A stretch of DNA of 44,159 bases from Ruminococcaceae bacterium UBA7067 (GCA_002493755.1 DKZT01000043.1:1-44159), one strand, 5' to 3'; positions 1-7,445 are shown, counted from the stretch's first letter. Notes: a model not told the origin generated them from the letters alone. Numbers and translations: made by a program.

Positions 1-19
1 TTTTATTTGCAGGACTCCT
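1..19. repeat. Terminal inverted repeat, left copy
   Basis: The first 19 bases, TTTTATTTGCAGGACTCCT, recur exactly as the reverse complement at 44137-44155. The repeat contains AGGAGTCCT, an odd palindrome. The rest of 1-98 is AT-rich with no gene. Identical sequence at both ends suggests that the window ends where a genomic repeat begins, so this may be an assembly breakpoint rather than a biological terminus. Confidence 0.7.
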
Positions 20-98
20 TATTTATTCAAATAATTTCATCATTGATTGAGGGTTCAAAATTTATCCCAAAATTTCATAATAAAACTTTATTTTGGAA

Positions 99-122
99 AG
101 AGGCTTGCCGAAGCAAGCCTCT
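99..122 (-). terminator. Terminator of the lipoprotein gene
   Basis: A perfect 10-bp stem (AGAGGCTTGC with GCAAGCCTCT) closes a four-base loop that reads TTCG on the minus strand. It lies 25 bases past the stop of the lipoprotein gene. The following T-run is short, so termination may be moderate. Confidence 0.75.
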
Positions 123-147
123 AAATAATATATTGTTGTAGTTTGAA

Positions 148-567
148 TTATATATTTATAGCTCCGCAGGCATTCAGCTTGCCGTCAACAAACCATACAT
201 TCAGCGAAGCTTTGTCATCGCCGTCAACATACCAAATATAAAGCTCAGCCTGCTGGGTATCGTCATAGCGGTACTCTGACGCGTCTACACCGATGTGCTC
301 CTTAACATCTTTATATGTCAGGTTTGCCTGTTCAGTGCCTTCAAAGTAGTTATAGCCGCCGAAGTAGGTCTGAGCAGTTTCTCTGAGTACTTCAGCACTT
401 GCTCTTTCAGTACTCATAGGCTGCGCCTCTGTGGACTTCATATCAAGATTGTAGGCGTTGCTGCTTTCCGAGCTGCCGCCGCTTTCGCCATTGCCGCCGT
501 TACCGCCGCATGCGGCGAATGAAAATACCATCACTATGCTTATCATTAAAATCAGAAACTTTTTCAT
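148..567 (-). CDS. Small putative lipoprotein, function unknown
   Basis: A 139-residue exported protein. Residues 1-20 form a lipoprotein signal (MKKF, hydrophobic core, lipobox FAAC), so Cys20 would be lipidated and the mature protein held on the outer face of the membrane. A Gly/Ser/Asn-rich linker follows to about residue 35, then a compact acidic domain of about 100 residues rich in Tyr, Glu and Asp. I do not recognise the domain. The start is fixed by GGAGG eight bases upstream. The gene lies downstream of a NarL-type two-component cluster on the same strand but has its own promoter, whose palindrome suggests it is a target of that system; this is inference. Confidence 0.85.
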   Translation of the reverse strand: MKKFLILMISIVMVFSFAACGGNGGNGESGGSSESSNAYNLDMKSTEAQPMSTERASAEVLRETAQTYFGGYNYFEGTEQANLTYKDVKEHIGVDASEYRYDDTQQAELYIWYVDGDDKASLNVWFVDGKLNACGAINI

Positions 568-731
568 TTGAATACCTCCGTTAAATAAAATATTTTAAAT
601 CTGATTTTGACCTTTCAGGTCGTTTCTGCGGTTATTCCTTGAGCGGGATTATGTTCTTAAACCCGAGTAATATACTTCTGCAATGACTCTCCGCTCCAAA
701 ACACCTCCTGTTATGTTATTTTGTCACTTTT

Positions 732-776
732 ATTATACAGGGAGCTTTTGGACTGCACATCACCCATATGGGTGAT
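732..776 (-). promoter_or_regulatory. Lipoprotein promoter with 18-bp palindromic operator
   Basis: On the minus strand a perfect -10 box TATAAT lies at 737-732, but no good -35 hexamer stands 17 bases upstream. Instead a perfect palindrome, ATCACCCATATGGGTGAT (759-776), is centred about 42 bases upstream of the predicted start site. That is the classic place for an activator that replaces -35 recognition. The NarL-type regulator encoded immediately upstream is the obvious candidate ligand. The leader would be about 155 nucleotides long. Confidence 0.6.
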
Positions 777-798
777 TTTTTAGAATTTTTCAATATAA

Positions 799-832
799 AA
801 ATCCCCGACTTCACAAATAAAATCGGGGATTT
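799..832 (-). terminator. Terminator of the two-component operon
   Basis: A 10-bp stem (AAATCCCCGA with TCGGGGATTT) lies just past the response-regulator stop. On the minus strand it runs into TTTTTAT. It separates the regulator operon from the lipoprotein promoter. Confidence 0.8.
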
Positions 833-848
833 ATCACAAGTATTTTAG

Positions 849-1487
849 TTATTCATTATCCTCGGGAATGCTGGGAATAATGAATTTTTTGTTGGTAACA
901 GCAATAGCAAGACGGGTTTTGTTGGCATAACCTGTTCTTTGCAGAATGTGCGATACGTGCGTTTTGACTGTGTTGACAGATATACACAGCTTCTCTGCAA
1001 TCTCGCTGTATTCCAGTCCGTCGCACACAAGGCGAAGCACTTCTATTTCCTTTGCCGTAAACTCGGCACTGCTGGCTCGCCCTAATTGTACAACAGGTGA
1101 CTTATCGGGGAAAATATGCTCTCCTGCCACTGTGCGGTCAATCACATCAATCAGTGATTCTCGGCTTACATCCTTGTACCAGAAGCTGTCCACTCCTGCG
1201 GCTTTGGCACGGTCAAGATAGCCTACCTCGACCATAGAGGTCACGATAATAATTTTTATGTTCGGAAACTGCTTTTTGATTTCTGCGGCGGCGTCAATTC
1301 CGTCCTTGCTGCCTGTTGTGCATACATCCATCAGAACAAGATCAATATGCTGTCGCTGACATTTTATAACGGCAAGCTCTGCACTGCTTATGCTTGCTGC
1401 AAGCTCATAGCTTCCGCTGTCGGAAAGCGTGCGTTCCATATTCTCACGCGGCATACGCTGATCCTCTACGATTAGCACCTGCTTCAT
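849..1487 (-). CDS. NarL/FixJ-family response regulator
   Basis: A 212-residue DNA-binding response regulator. The N-terminal receiver (about 1-120) has the acidic pair in VEDQR, the phosphorylated Asp in LVLMDVCTT (about 53), a conserved Thr/Ser region (IIIVTS) and a Lys in WYKD. The C-terminal LuxR-type helix-turn-helix (about 145-205) reads LTAKE-like AEFTAKEIEVLRLVCDGL, then the recognition segment SVNTVKTHVSHIL. The start overlaps the stop of the upstream kinase by four bases (ATGA), implying translational coupling. It is the output of the kinase encoded before it. The palindrome at 759-776 is a plausible binding site, by inference. Confidence 0.93.
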   Translation of the reverse strand: MKQVLIVEDQRMPRENMERTLSDSGSYELAASISSAELAVIKCQRQHIDLVLMDVCTTGSKDGIDAAAEIKKQFPNIKIIIVTSMVEVGYLDRAKAAGVDSFWYKDVSRESLIDVIDRTVAGEHIFPDKSPVVQLGRASSAEFTAKEIEVLRLVCDGLEYSEIAEKLCISVNTVKTHVSHILQRTGYANKTRLAIAVTNKKFIIPSIPEDNE

Positions 1488-2776
1488 TCTGTTCCCTCCT
1501 TTGATTTCGGTACGGTCACTGTCAGTGCAAAAAACGGATTTGACTGTATTTCCATAGTACCTCCCAGATTAGTAATATGGTTGTAAAGATTCAGCAGTCC
1601 GCCTTTGGGTGTTACTTTACTTTCGGGAGGTTTTCCGTTGTTTGTGATTCGTATTGAAAAGTAATGGTCATCTTTCTGTATATCAATCCTGAGAATTGTC
1701 GCATCGGCATGACGAACGCTGTTTGTAAGACACTCACGCATTGCTATTACAAACACTCTATACAGCTCCTGCTGCTCAGGCAATTCTCCGTTAAGCTCCA
1801 CTTTTACACCGATGGTATCGGCGTCACGCATAAATTCTGCAAGCTCACCACGCTGAAGCGGATATTCATTATCATTTTTAATTGCGCTTACCGCTTTCTG
1901 AAACAGACTAACGGCGGCAACGGTTTCTTCCGTAGTCTGCTCCTGCTGCAAAATCTGACGCATTGCAATTATCCCTGCACTCATACGGTCATGCAGTCTT
2001 GTTTTAGCTGCCAGTAATTCCTTTTCCTTTGTCCTAGTTGAAACATTATCCGAAAGGACCTTTAAATCACGGGAAATTTTTTCGAGCTGTCTAGTCTGCT
2101 CCTTTAGTTTCAAGTTCTTTTCATAAAGCTCTGTCACATCGGAAAATATGACCTCTGTATAAACAACGCCGTCGGAAGCAGTTATCTCTGTCTGAGAATA
2201 ACGCCACGCCTTCCCATTCGGGAAAAGATAAGTTTGTCTGACATCGGAGAGCCTGATAATACCGCTTTTTGTATCGCAGGCATCCAAAGCTTTCTGTAAT
2301 TCGTTGAATGTCTGCATATCGCTTTGCGCCAGACTGCGGAACAGACGATGCATTTGAAGATTGCACAGCTTGACAGCACCTGACGGAGCAAAATAACAAA
2401 TTGCGCTCGGCAGCGTATCTATTGCCTGCTTGACAGAACTGCGGCTGAGATTTTTGCCTCTTTGACGATATTCGACAACAGCTTCACAAATCAGCAGTAC
2501 ACCTGATACTCCGACAATGCACCACAGCAGCCACATAGGCAATGGCAGCAAGATTTCGTACGGCTGTTGTATATTAATTTTCCTAAACGCTTCTCCCGAT
2601 ATTGATAACAGTGTAAACAGAATCAGGAAAAGACCGACATTCAGATATCTGTTACATTTGCTTTGAAATCTGTAATGAGAAACAATTAAATAAAACAAGG
2701 TTACGATTAGCAAAAAGGTAAGACAAACCATAAACAAGGATTGCTCTGCTGACGATGCCTGATAAAAGGTAGTCAC
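1484..2776 (-). CDS. Membrane sensor histidine kinase, NarX/DegS-like catalytic core
   Basis: A 430-residue kinase. Three to four hydrophobic segments lie in residues 10-115, followed by a PAS-like region (about 125-220) and a charged coiled stretch (220-260). The dimerisation/phosphoacceptor helix contains LHDRMSAGIIAMRQIL, with the candidate phosphorylated His in LHD. The HATPase domain has the N-box RECLTNSVRHA and the G-box KGGLLNLYNHITNLGG, as in kinases partnered with NarL-type regulators. It overlaps the preceding fragment by four bases (ATGA) and the regulator by four bases, so the three are one transcript. The short Walker-like loop and the lack of a typical extracellular sensor domain suggest it senses within or near the membrane. 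Confidence 0.9.
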   Translation of the reverse strand: MTTFYQASSAEQSLFMVCLTFLLIVTLFYLIVSHYRFQSKCNRYLNVGLFLILFTLLSISGEAFRKINIQQPYEILLPLPMWLLWCIVGVSGVLLICEAVVEYRQRGKNLSRSSVKQAIDTLPSAICYFAPSGAVKLCNLQMHRLFRSLAQSDMQTFNELQKALDACDTKSGIIRLSDVRQTYLFPNGKAWRYSQTEITASDGVVYTEVIFSDVTELYEKNLKLKEQTRQLEKISRDLKVLSDNVSTRTKEKELLAAKTRLHDRMSAGIIAMRQILQQEQTTEETVAAVSLFQKAVSAIKNDNEYPLQRGELAEFMRDADTIGVKVELNGELPEQQELYRVFVIAMRECLTNSVRHADATILRIDIQKDDHYFSIRITNNGKPPESKVTPKGGLLNLYNHITNLGGTMEIQSNPFFALTVTVPKSKEGTE

Positions 2777-3057
2777 GACTGTTCACCTGCCTTTTTTGCT
2801 CGTAGCGTAAAACGCCATACGCCGTCCTCAAAAAGACTGCTTTCTGCAAGCTCGGAAAAATCAGCAAGCAGGCTTTCGCATTCCACTTCCAGATGAAAGA
2901 TGACACAGTCCTTAAGGCTGCGGGCTTTCAGCCAGACAGAATGAAGATTATCTATGGCTGCTTCCGTCACTGCTTCAAAAAAGTCATACACACGAATGGC
3001 GTCCTTTGTATCAATTTTATTGTTACCCGGAATATCAACAGCGCACTCAACGCCCAT
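2773..3057 (-). CDS. C-terminal fragment of the split 7TM sensor kinase
   Basis: A 94-codon piece in the same frame as the upstream 445-residue protein, separated from it only by one TAA (3081-3079) and seven sense codons (S F A N L E L). Residues such as FFEAVTEAAIDN and the alternating hydrophobic strands after it look like a degenerate ATPase (HATPase-like) domain that normally ends the 7TM kinase. Its ATG at 3057 has no convincing ribosome binding site, only a weak GAG. It could be produced by reinitiation after the TAA, by readthrough, or not at all. The end overlaps the next kinase start by four bases, so selection for coupling seems to have been retained. Confidence 0.6.
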   Translation of the reverse strand: MGVECAVDIPGNNKIDTKDAIRVYDFFEAVTEAAIDNLHSVWLKARSLKDCVIFHLEVECESLLADFSELAESSLFEDGVWRFTLRAKKAGEQS

Positions 3058-3078
3058 AAGCTCGAGATTTGCAAAGGA

Positions 3079-4416
3079 TTACTCAAGGCACAGCGACAGC
3101 TCTGCCGTATCAGTTGTTGCTGATTTTTCACCGATAAACATTAAGTTGCCCCTGCGTTTTATGTAAGCACCTATTACTGTGATTTCAGCAAGCAGGCTGC
3201 GGCGCTTTTTCTGATCAGTTTCCGTATTGTACTGAGTAAGCAAGCTATCAAGCAAATCAATTTGGTGTGCAGTCTGTTCCTGCAAAAGATCATACAGACG
3301 GTTCTTTTCCTGAAGGGTATTGATTTTCAACTTTGAGCGATAGTTTTCCTGCTCAAGAAGATTGCTTTCTGCAATCGTCTCTTTATTTTCCTCAAGTTCT
3401 TTCAGCAAAGCGGATATATCTGATATGTCCTCCAGCCAAAGAACGTGACCGCCTTCGATTGGATTGCTTTTAAGTACGGTATTTTTATCAAGGCTGACAG
3501 CTTCGTTTTCTGCCGAGCGCATAACATTCTCCGAAAGCTTTGGTGAATTGGCGGAAGTGTATCGGATATGATATTCGGTATCGGTAATCTGCGCTTTGAA
3601 TGTTCCGGCTTCAAACAGTGAGTCATACCCTGTATTCGTCTGTATCAAACCGCATTGGATACAGCTTTCCAGTATTGCCGTAAACATAAGGCACTGAACC
3701 GCAGTAATATCTCCGCCGATAATGTGCATCCACTCGACACCGCTTGCATAGATTAAAGCATATACAATGCATATACACAGCAGACTAAGCGGCAGATATT
3801 TTTTCCTTTGAGACAATCGGCATTTGATTACCATAATAGTAAATGAAGCCAAAGCACATATGATTGCCCATACAATTACAAGAAAGTATCCGAGAACATA
3901 GTCGTTATTCTTGTCTGACCATACTTCTCCGGCAGGAAAAGCAAAAATAAGCTGATGGAAATCGTTTGTCACTACCAAAAGAACGCAAAGCACGGTAGGA
4001 ATATATAAAAGCGATGTCCATTTTGGCAGGCGGTAATTTTCCGGCTTACCCAGTGACATTGAAACAAATACGGAAATAAGCGGAATGAAAAGCATCGGAA
4101 AATAGTACCAATACCATAGCTGTCTTGATAAAGCGGGATCGGATACAAAATAATATTTTATCGACCTTATGGCAAACCAAAAAACATTAAGTAAAGCTAC
4201 AGCCACCAGATTACGGCGCACCTGTGCCTGAACAATCCGCTTACTGACGGAAATACCCCACCCGATATACAGACCGATATAGATAAAAGTGCGCAGCAGT
4301 CCGAGAGTTATAGGATAAATACCGTTATTTCCTAAAATGCGGAAAATGACGGCGCAAACAATCAATAACGCAACAGTGATTGCGGTATAATAACTACTTT
4401 TTTGGGGCTTTGTCAT
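3079..4416 (-). CDS. 7TM sensor kinase-like protein, N-terminal part, ended by an in-frame stop
   Basis: A 445-residue protein. Seven or eight membrane segments occupy residues 10-245, resembling the N-terminal 7TM domain of clostridial histidine-kinase-like proteins. A PAS-like region follows (about 265-330), then a long coiled coil (about 335-385, many Glu/Leu/Lys) and a helix with HQIDLLDSLL and IGAYIKRRGNLMFI. The product then stops at TAA (3081-3079) after ELSLCLE. The frame continues without interruption into the fragment at 3057-2773, giving a full-length equivalent of about 547 codons. One base change (for example GAA to TAA) explains the split. The start is supported by AGAGAGG upstream. 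Whether this is a pseudogene, a sequencing error or a two-part protein cannot be told here. Confidence 0.8.
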   Translation of the reverse strand: MTKPQKSSYYTAITVALLIVCAVIFRILGNNGIYPITLGLLRTFIYIGLYIGWGISVSKRIVQAQVRRNLVAVALLNVFWFAIRSIKYYFVSDPALSRQLWYWYYFPMLFIPLISVFVSMSLGKPENYRLPKWTSLLYIPTVLCVLLVVTNDFHQLIFAFPAGEVWSDKNNDYVLGYFLVIVWAIICALASFTIMVIKCRLSQRKKYLPLSLLCICIVYALIYASGVEWMHIIGGDITAVQCLMFTAILESCIQCGLIQTNTGYDSLFEAGTFKAQITDTEYHIRYTSANSPKLSENVMRSAENEAVSLDKNTVLKSNPIEGGHVLWLEDISDISALLKELEENKETIAESNLLEQENYRSKLKINTLQEKNRLYDLLQEQTAHQIDLLDSLLTQYNTETDQKKRRSLLAEITVIGAYIKRRGNLMFIGEKSATTDTAELSLCLE

Positions 4417-4731
4417 ATATCTTGCCTCTCTTTGCTTCGGCTGAAAAAAGAAAATATCCGTTTGAGGATTTCCAAAAAATCAAGCACATTTATTTGCGTA
4501 TAATTATATACATTAAATTGTATCATATGTTCAGGCAATTTTCCATATCCAAGTTTCAACAATGTTAACAACCTTTATCTTTTGGCAGCGCCCATCTAAA
4601 TTCACCTTTTTCGAACAATAAAAAAGCCAACTGATTTCAAATGAAAGCAATTGACTTAAGTGGACTTTGCAAGGCGTGAAAAAGCCAGTGTTTAAGCCGT
4701 TTTCGGGCATTTTGAGTAATTTTGGCAAAAG
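4417..4731. other. Gene-free stretch between the sensor operon and tRNA-Pro
   Basis: No credible gene is present. On the minus strand a TATAAT lies within 4500-4530, a candidate -10 box for the sensor operon, but without a clear -35 box. An open frame of 96 codons that runs through the tRNA into this stretch is a tRNA-overlap artefact. Confidence 0.4.
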
Positions 4732-4761
4732 AAAAAAGGTGGCTTGAAAACCACCTTTTTT
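4732..4761 (-). terminator. Terminator of tRNA-Pro
   Basis: An 11-bp stem (AAAAAAGGTGG with CCACCTTTTTT) around an 8-base loop begins immediately at the 3' CCA of the tRNA and ends in a T-run on the minus strand. It is a textbook intrinsic terminator. Confidence 0.9.
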
Positions 4762-4837
4762 GGTCGAGGTGACAGGACTTGAACCTGCGGCATCTTGGTC
4801 CCAAACCAAGCACTCTACCAAACTGAGTTACACCTCG
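4761..4837 (-). tRNA. tRNA-Pro (anticodon UGG)
   Basis: A 77-base tRNA with an encoded 3' CCA. The acceptor stem pairs CGAGGTG with CACCTCG and the discriminator base is A. The anticodon stem CTTGG/CCAAG closes a 7-base loop TTTGGGA whose middle triplet is TGG, the wobble-reading proline anticodon. The T arm contains GTTCAAGTC. A perfect promoter lies upstream and a terminator abuts the 3' end, so it is transcribed alone. Confidence 0.97.
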
Positions 4838-4838
4838 G

Positions 4839-5044
4839 AATATTTATTTCAAATTCAAACAGCTTTAATATTATACCGCAATGCTCGTATTTTGTCAATA
4901 TTTTTTGTCGGTTATTTATTCATTTGATGTAAAAGTTGCCGTCCTTACTTGATGCAATCTGGTGCGTTTAATTCTTTTGGAATAATACTCAAATGTTCGT
5001 GACAAACAGTGCTGCTTCGTGGTAAAATTATTTTATAAGCAGTA
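4839..5044. other. Intergenic stretch upstream of tRNA-Pro
   Basis: It holds the tRNA promoter at 4870-4898 and otherwise AT-rich sequence. No gene, terminator or repeat is evident between about 4900 and 5044. Confidence 0.5.
4870..4898 (-). promoter_or_regulatory. Consensus promoter of tRNA-Pro
   Basis: On the minus strand TTGACA (4898-4893), a 17-base spacer and TATAAT (4875-4870) match the sigma-A consensus exactly. The start site would be about 25 bases before the tRNA 5' end. Confidence 0.93.
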
Positions 5045-5176
5045 ATGTTTATTACAAGTGAAAGGCTTATTAAATTTACTCCAACGCTGATATACTCGTG
5101 GAATTACATAAATTCAGAGCCGTATATGGAGTATTTCGATTTTGAGAATAAAACATACCGTATTGAAAACAAATGA
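5045..5176 (+). CDS. Candidate 43-residue small protein or gene remnant
   Basis: An ATG-initiated frame of 43 codons sits 17 bases before the next gene. Its residues (SERLIKF, YSWNYINSEPYMEYFDFENK) are rich in aromatic and acidic residues and read like real protein rather than random AT-rich sequence. There is no good ribosome binding site upstream. It could be a true small protein, or the tail of a decayed gene related to the neighbouring region. I do not recognise a family. Confidence 0.35.
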   Translation: MFITSERLIKFTPTLIYSWNYINSEPYMEYFDFENKTYRIENK

Positions 5177-5193
5177 AAGTAGGGTAACATAAA

Positions 5194-5826
5194 ATGCCGT
5201 TTGACTACAAAAAGGAATACAAGGAATTTTATATGCCGAAGAAAACGCCGTCAATCGTGACGGTACCGAAGATGAATTATATCGCCGTTCGGGGCAAGGG
5301 CGACCCGAACGCCGAAAACAGCGAATACAAACGTTCCATTGAGCTGCTGTATGCGATTGCCTTTACAATCAAAATGAGCTATAAGAGCGATTATAAAATC
5401 GACGGCTATTTTCAGTATGTCGTTCCGCCGCTTGAGGGCTTCTGGTGGCAGGAGGGAGTAGAGGGACTTGACTATTCACGCAAAGAGGATTTTAATTTTA
5501 TCTCGGTTATAAGACTGCCTGATTTTGTAACGATGAAGGACTTTATATGGGCGGTGGAGCAGGCAGAGAAAAAGAAGGGCAAGGACTTTTCAAATGTTGA
5601 ATTTCTGAGCGTTGAAGAGGGACTGTGCGTTCAGTGTATGCATATAGGCTCTTATGATAACGAGCCTGAAACAATTACTCTTATGGACAATTTCGCCCGT
5701 GAAAACGGCTACGAAATTGATATATCCGATACACGGCATCACCACGAAATATATCTCAGCGACCCAAGGCGCTGTGATGAAAGCCGCCTGAAAACGGTCA
5801 TAAGACACCCGATAAAGAAGATATAA
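5194..5826 (+). CDS. GyrI-like small-molecule-binding domain protein
   Basis: A 210-residue soluble protein of the GyrI-like (SOUL/AraC effector-binding) superfamily, in the stand-alone form with no DNA-binding domain. It begins DYKKEYKEFYMPKKTPSIVTVPKMNYIAVRGKGDPN, typical of the subgroup, and carries GYFQYVVPPLEGFWW and a C-terminal HHHEIYLSDPRR strand. Some stand-alone members hydrolyse electrophilic small molecules and others bind cationic drugs; the substrate here is unknown. AAGTAGGG upstream provides a modest ribosome binding site for the ATG at 5194. It converges on the acetyltransferase gene and shares a terminator with it. Confidence 0.88.
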   Translation: MPFDYKKEYKEFYMPKKTPSIVTVPKMNYIAVRGKGDPNAENSEYKRSIELLYAIAFTIKMSYKSDYKIDGYFQYVVPPLEGFWWQEGVEGLDYSRKEDFNFISVIRLPDFVTMKDFIWAVEQAEKKKGKDFSNVEFLSVEEGLCVQCMHIGSYDNEPETITLMDNFARENGYEIDISDTRHHHEIYLSDPRRCDESRLKTVIRHPIKKI

Positions 5827-5868
5827 GTAAAGCGGCACAGGAGAACAAGCTTCTGTGCCGCTTTACTT
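5825..5868. terminator. Bidirectional terminator between convergent genes
   Basis: A perfect 16-bp stem (AAGTAAAGCGGCACAG with its complement at 5853-5868) lies between the GyrI-like gene and the converging acetyltransferase gene. A- and T-rich ends allow termination in both directions. Confidence 0.85.
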
Positions 5869-5888
5869 ACAGCTCGGCGATTTTCGTG

Positions 5889-6461
5889 TTAATCATAATT
5901 TGCACCAACCTTGAAATATTCATTTCTCAGCATTGAGAAATACAGCCTGTCAACATACCTGCCGTTAAAATAAAAATACTCGCGCAGAGTGCCCTCATAT
6001 GTAAAGCCGCATTTTTCAATCACTCTCCTTGACGGTGCGTTGATTGACTTGGTTGAAATCTGTATCTTGTTAAGCCCTATTTTTTCAAAGCCGAAGCGTA
6101 TAATCGCTCTTGCGGCTTCGGTTATGTATCCTCTGTTTTGAAAGTCAGTGCCTATGCAATACTCAATTTCTGCAAAGTGGTTGGTTGTGTCAACAAGATA
6201 GTATGCAATCTGTCCTATACAGCTTTTGCCGTTTTTTTCAATAACTGCCCAGCGGTAATAATCATTGCTTTTATATCCGTCAATGTATTTTTGTATCAGT
6301 CCATTTACCTCTTCAATAGTGCTGTAAACAGGTTCTGAATACATTTGCTGAACCTCAGCCTTGCTCGCCCAGTAATTGAGCATATCGTTTGCATCATCAA
6401 AGGAAAAATGCCTTAATAAAAGTCTGTCTGTTTCAATGGTTGTTGTGCCAATGCTGTTCAT
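5889..6461 (-). CDS. GNAT-family N-acetyltransferase (RimJ/RimL type)
   Basis: A 190-residue acetyltransferase that would transfer acetyl from acetyl-CoA to an amine, in this subgroup often a ribosomal-protein N-terminus or a small molecule. It has the typical opening TIETDRLLLRHFSFDDANDM, the acetyl-CoA loop region CIGTDFQNRGYITEAARAII (Q/R-x-x-G-x-A variant) and the late motif INAPSRRVIEKCGFTYEGTLREYF. Length fits the family. GGAGG seven bases before ATG supports the start. It diverges from a LysR gene and their promoters overlap face to face, so the two are probably regulated reciprocally. Confidence 0.92.
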   Translation of the reverse strand: MNSIGTTTIETDRLLLRHFSFDDANDMLNYWASKAEVQQMYSEPVYSTIEEVNGLIQKYIDGYKSNDYYRWAVIEKNGKSCIGQIAYYLVDTTNHFAEIEYCIGTDFQNRGYITEAARAIIRFGFEKIGLNKIQISTKSINAPSRRVIEKCGFTYEGTLREYFYFNGRYVDRLYFSMLRNEYFKVGANYD

Positions 6462-6486
6462 ATTGACCTCCGTATTTATCAGAAAA

Positions 6487-6563
6487 TTGACAAGCGCTTG
6501 TCTTGCTTTTGTTATATCACATATGCTATAATTTGTAAAACGAATATTATTGATTGCAATAAT
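6487..6563. promoter_or_regulatory. Overlapping divergent promoters with two dyads (GNAT/LysR)
   Basis: Minus promoter for the acetyltransferase: TTTACA (6539-6534), 17 bases, TATAAC (6516-6511). Plus promoter for the LysR gene: TTGCTT (6503-6508), 18 bases, TATAAT (6527-6532). The two occupy the same DNA, so polymerases exclude each other. A perfect 14-bp palindrome GACAAGCGCTTGTC (6489-6502) sits at the acetyltransferase start site, and a second dyad ATTATTG-N4-CAATAAT (6546-6563) lies just before the LysR gene. Confidence 0.65.
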
Positions 6564-6590
6564 TCGAATTACTGATAATAAGAGGCGGAT

Positions 6591-7445
6591 ATGAATACTG
6601 AAAATCTAAAAACCTTTATTGCTTTGTCAAAGTATAAAAACTTTACAAAAACAGCCGAGATGTTGTTTGTGGCTCAGTCCACTGTTACAAACAGGATAGC
6701 GGAGCTTGAAAAAGAACTTGGCAGGCGGCTGTTTGAAAGAGAAAGAAAAAATTTGTGCCTGACTAATGAGGGAATATGCTTTCTTGATTATGCAAAAAGA
6801 ATAGTCGAGCTTGAAACTCTGGCTGTTGAAAAAATAAATTCGGGAGACAGGTACAAAAGTAAAATCAATATTGGCTCGACGAATACAATATATGACTGCC
6901 ATTTAAAATCAAGACTTAAGAGCTTTGCTCTTAGCAATCCCGATACAGCCTTGAAGATAACAATAGCTCACTCGAATTCACTTATAGAAATGATTAATGA
7001 CGGTGCAGTGGATTTAGCTTTTACTTTCATTGAGTGTAATAAAAAGGATATTCAATGCCTGCCGTTTTGCAATGATGAAATGGCACTTGTTACCGATGCT
7101 CAAAACACAGAATTTTCCGACGGAATTAAACCGGAGAATTTGTCGGATATTAATTATCTGTATTGCAATTTCACTTTTCAGGGGATAGGCGAATATATAC
7201 GGGAGTTGTTTCCGAAGCATCATCGCTTTTCAATTGAAATTGACCGCAGTGCCAATATTATTCCTTATCTTCATAATACAGACAGTTACAGCTTTTTGCC
7301 GAAAGAGCTTGTAAAAGCCGAAATTGAAAACGGCGCACTTGCTGAAATTCCTCTGATTGACTTTGAGATTCCGCAGGTCAGGAGCTTTGTTGTTTACAGT
7401 AAAAAATCAAAGCCGATTATCGAGCGTATTTGCAATCTTACATAA
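6591..7445 (+). CDS. LysR-family transcriptional regulator
   Basis: A 284-residue LysR-type regulator. The N-terminal winged helix (about 1-60) contains LKTFIALSKYKNFTKTAEMLFVAQSTVTNRIAELEKELGRRLFER compressed in the family pattern, followed by a linker helix and a two-lobed effector-binding domain (about 90-284). The effector is not predictable. SD AAGAGGCGG precedes ATG. It is divergent from the acetyltransferase gene, which is the usual LysR arrangement with a regulated target, so that gene is the first candidate target. The dyad at 6546-6563 is a plausible autoregulatory site. Confidence 0.93.
   Translation: MNTENLKTFIALSKYKNFTKTAEMLFVAQSTVTNRIAELEKELGRRLFERERKNLCLTNEGICFLDYAKRIVELETLAVEKINSGDRYKSKINIGSTNTIYDCHLKSRLKSFALSNPDTALKITIAHSNSLIEMINDGAVDLAFTFIECNKKDIQCLPFCNDEMALVTDAQNTEFSDGIKPENLSDINYLYCNFTFQGIGEYIRELFPKHHRFSIEIDRSANIIPYLHNTDSYSFLPKELVKAEIENGALAEIPLIDFEIPQVRSFVVYSKKSKPIIERICNLT

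Noticed and set aside
845..1030. Short frames opposite or out of frame with the response regulator and kinase genes
   Set aside because: They lack ribosome binding sites and family features, and the frames they cross have clear domain motifs.
4531..4821. A 96-codon minus-strand frame overlapping tRNA-Pro
   Set aside because: It reads straight through the tRNA and its terminator. The open frame is a by-product of the tRNA sequence, and a consensus tRNA promoter and terminator explain the region.
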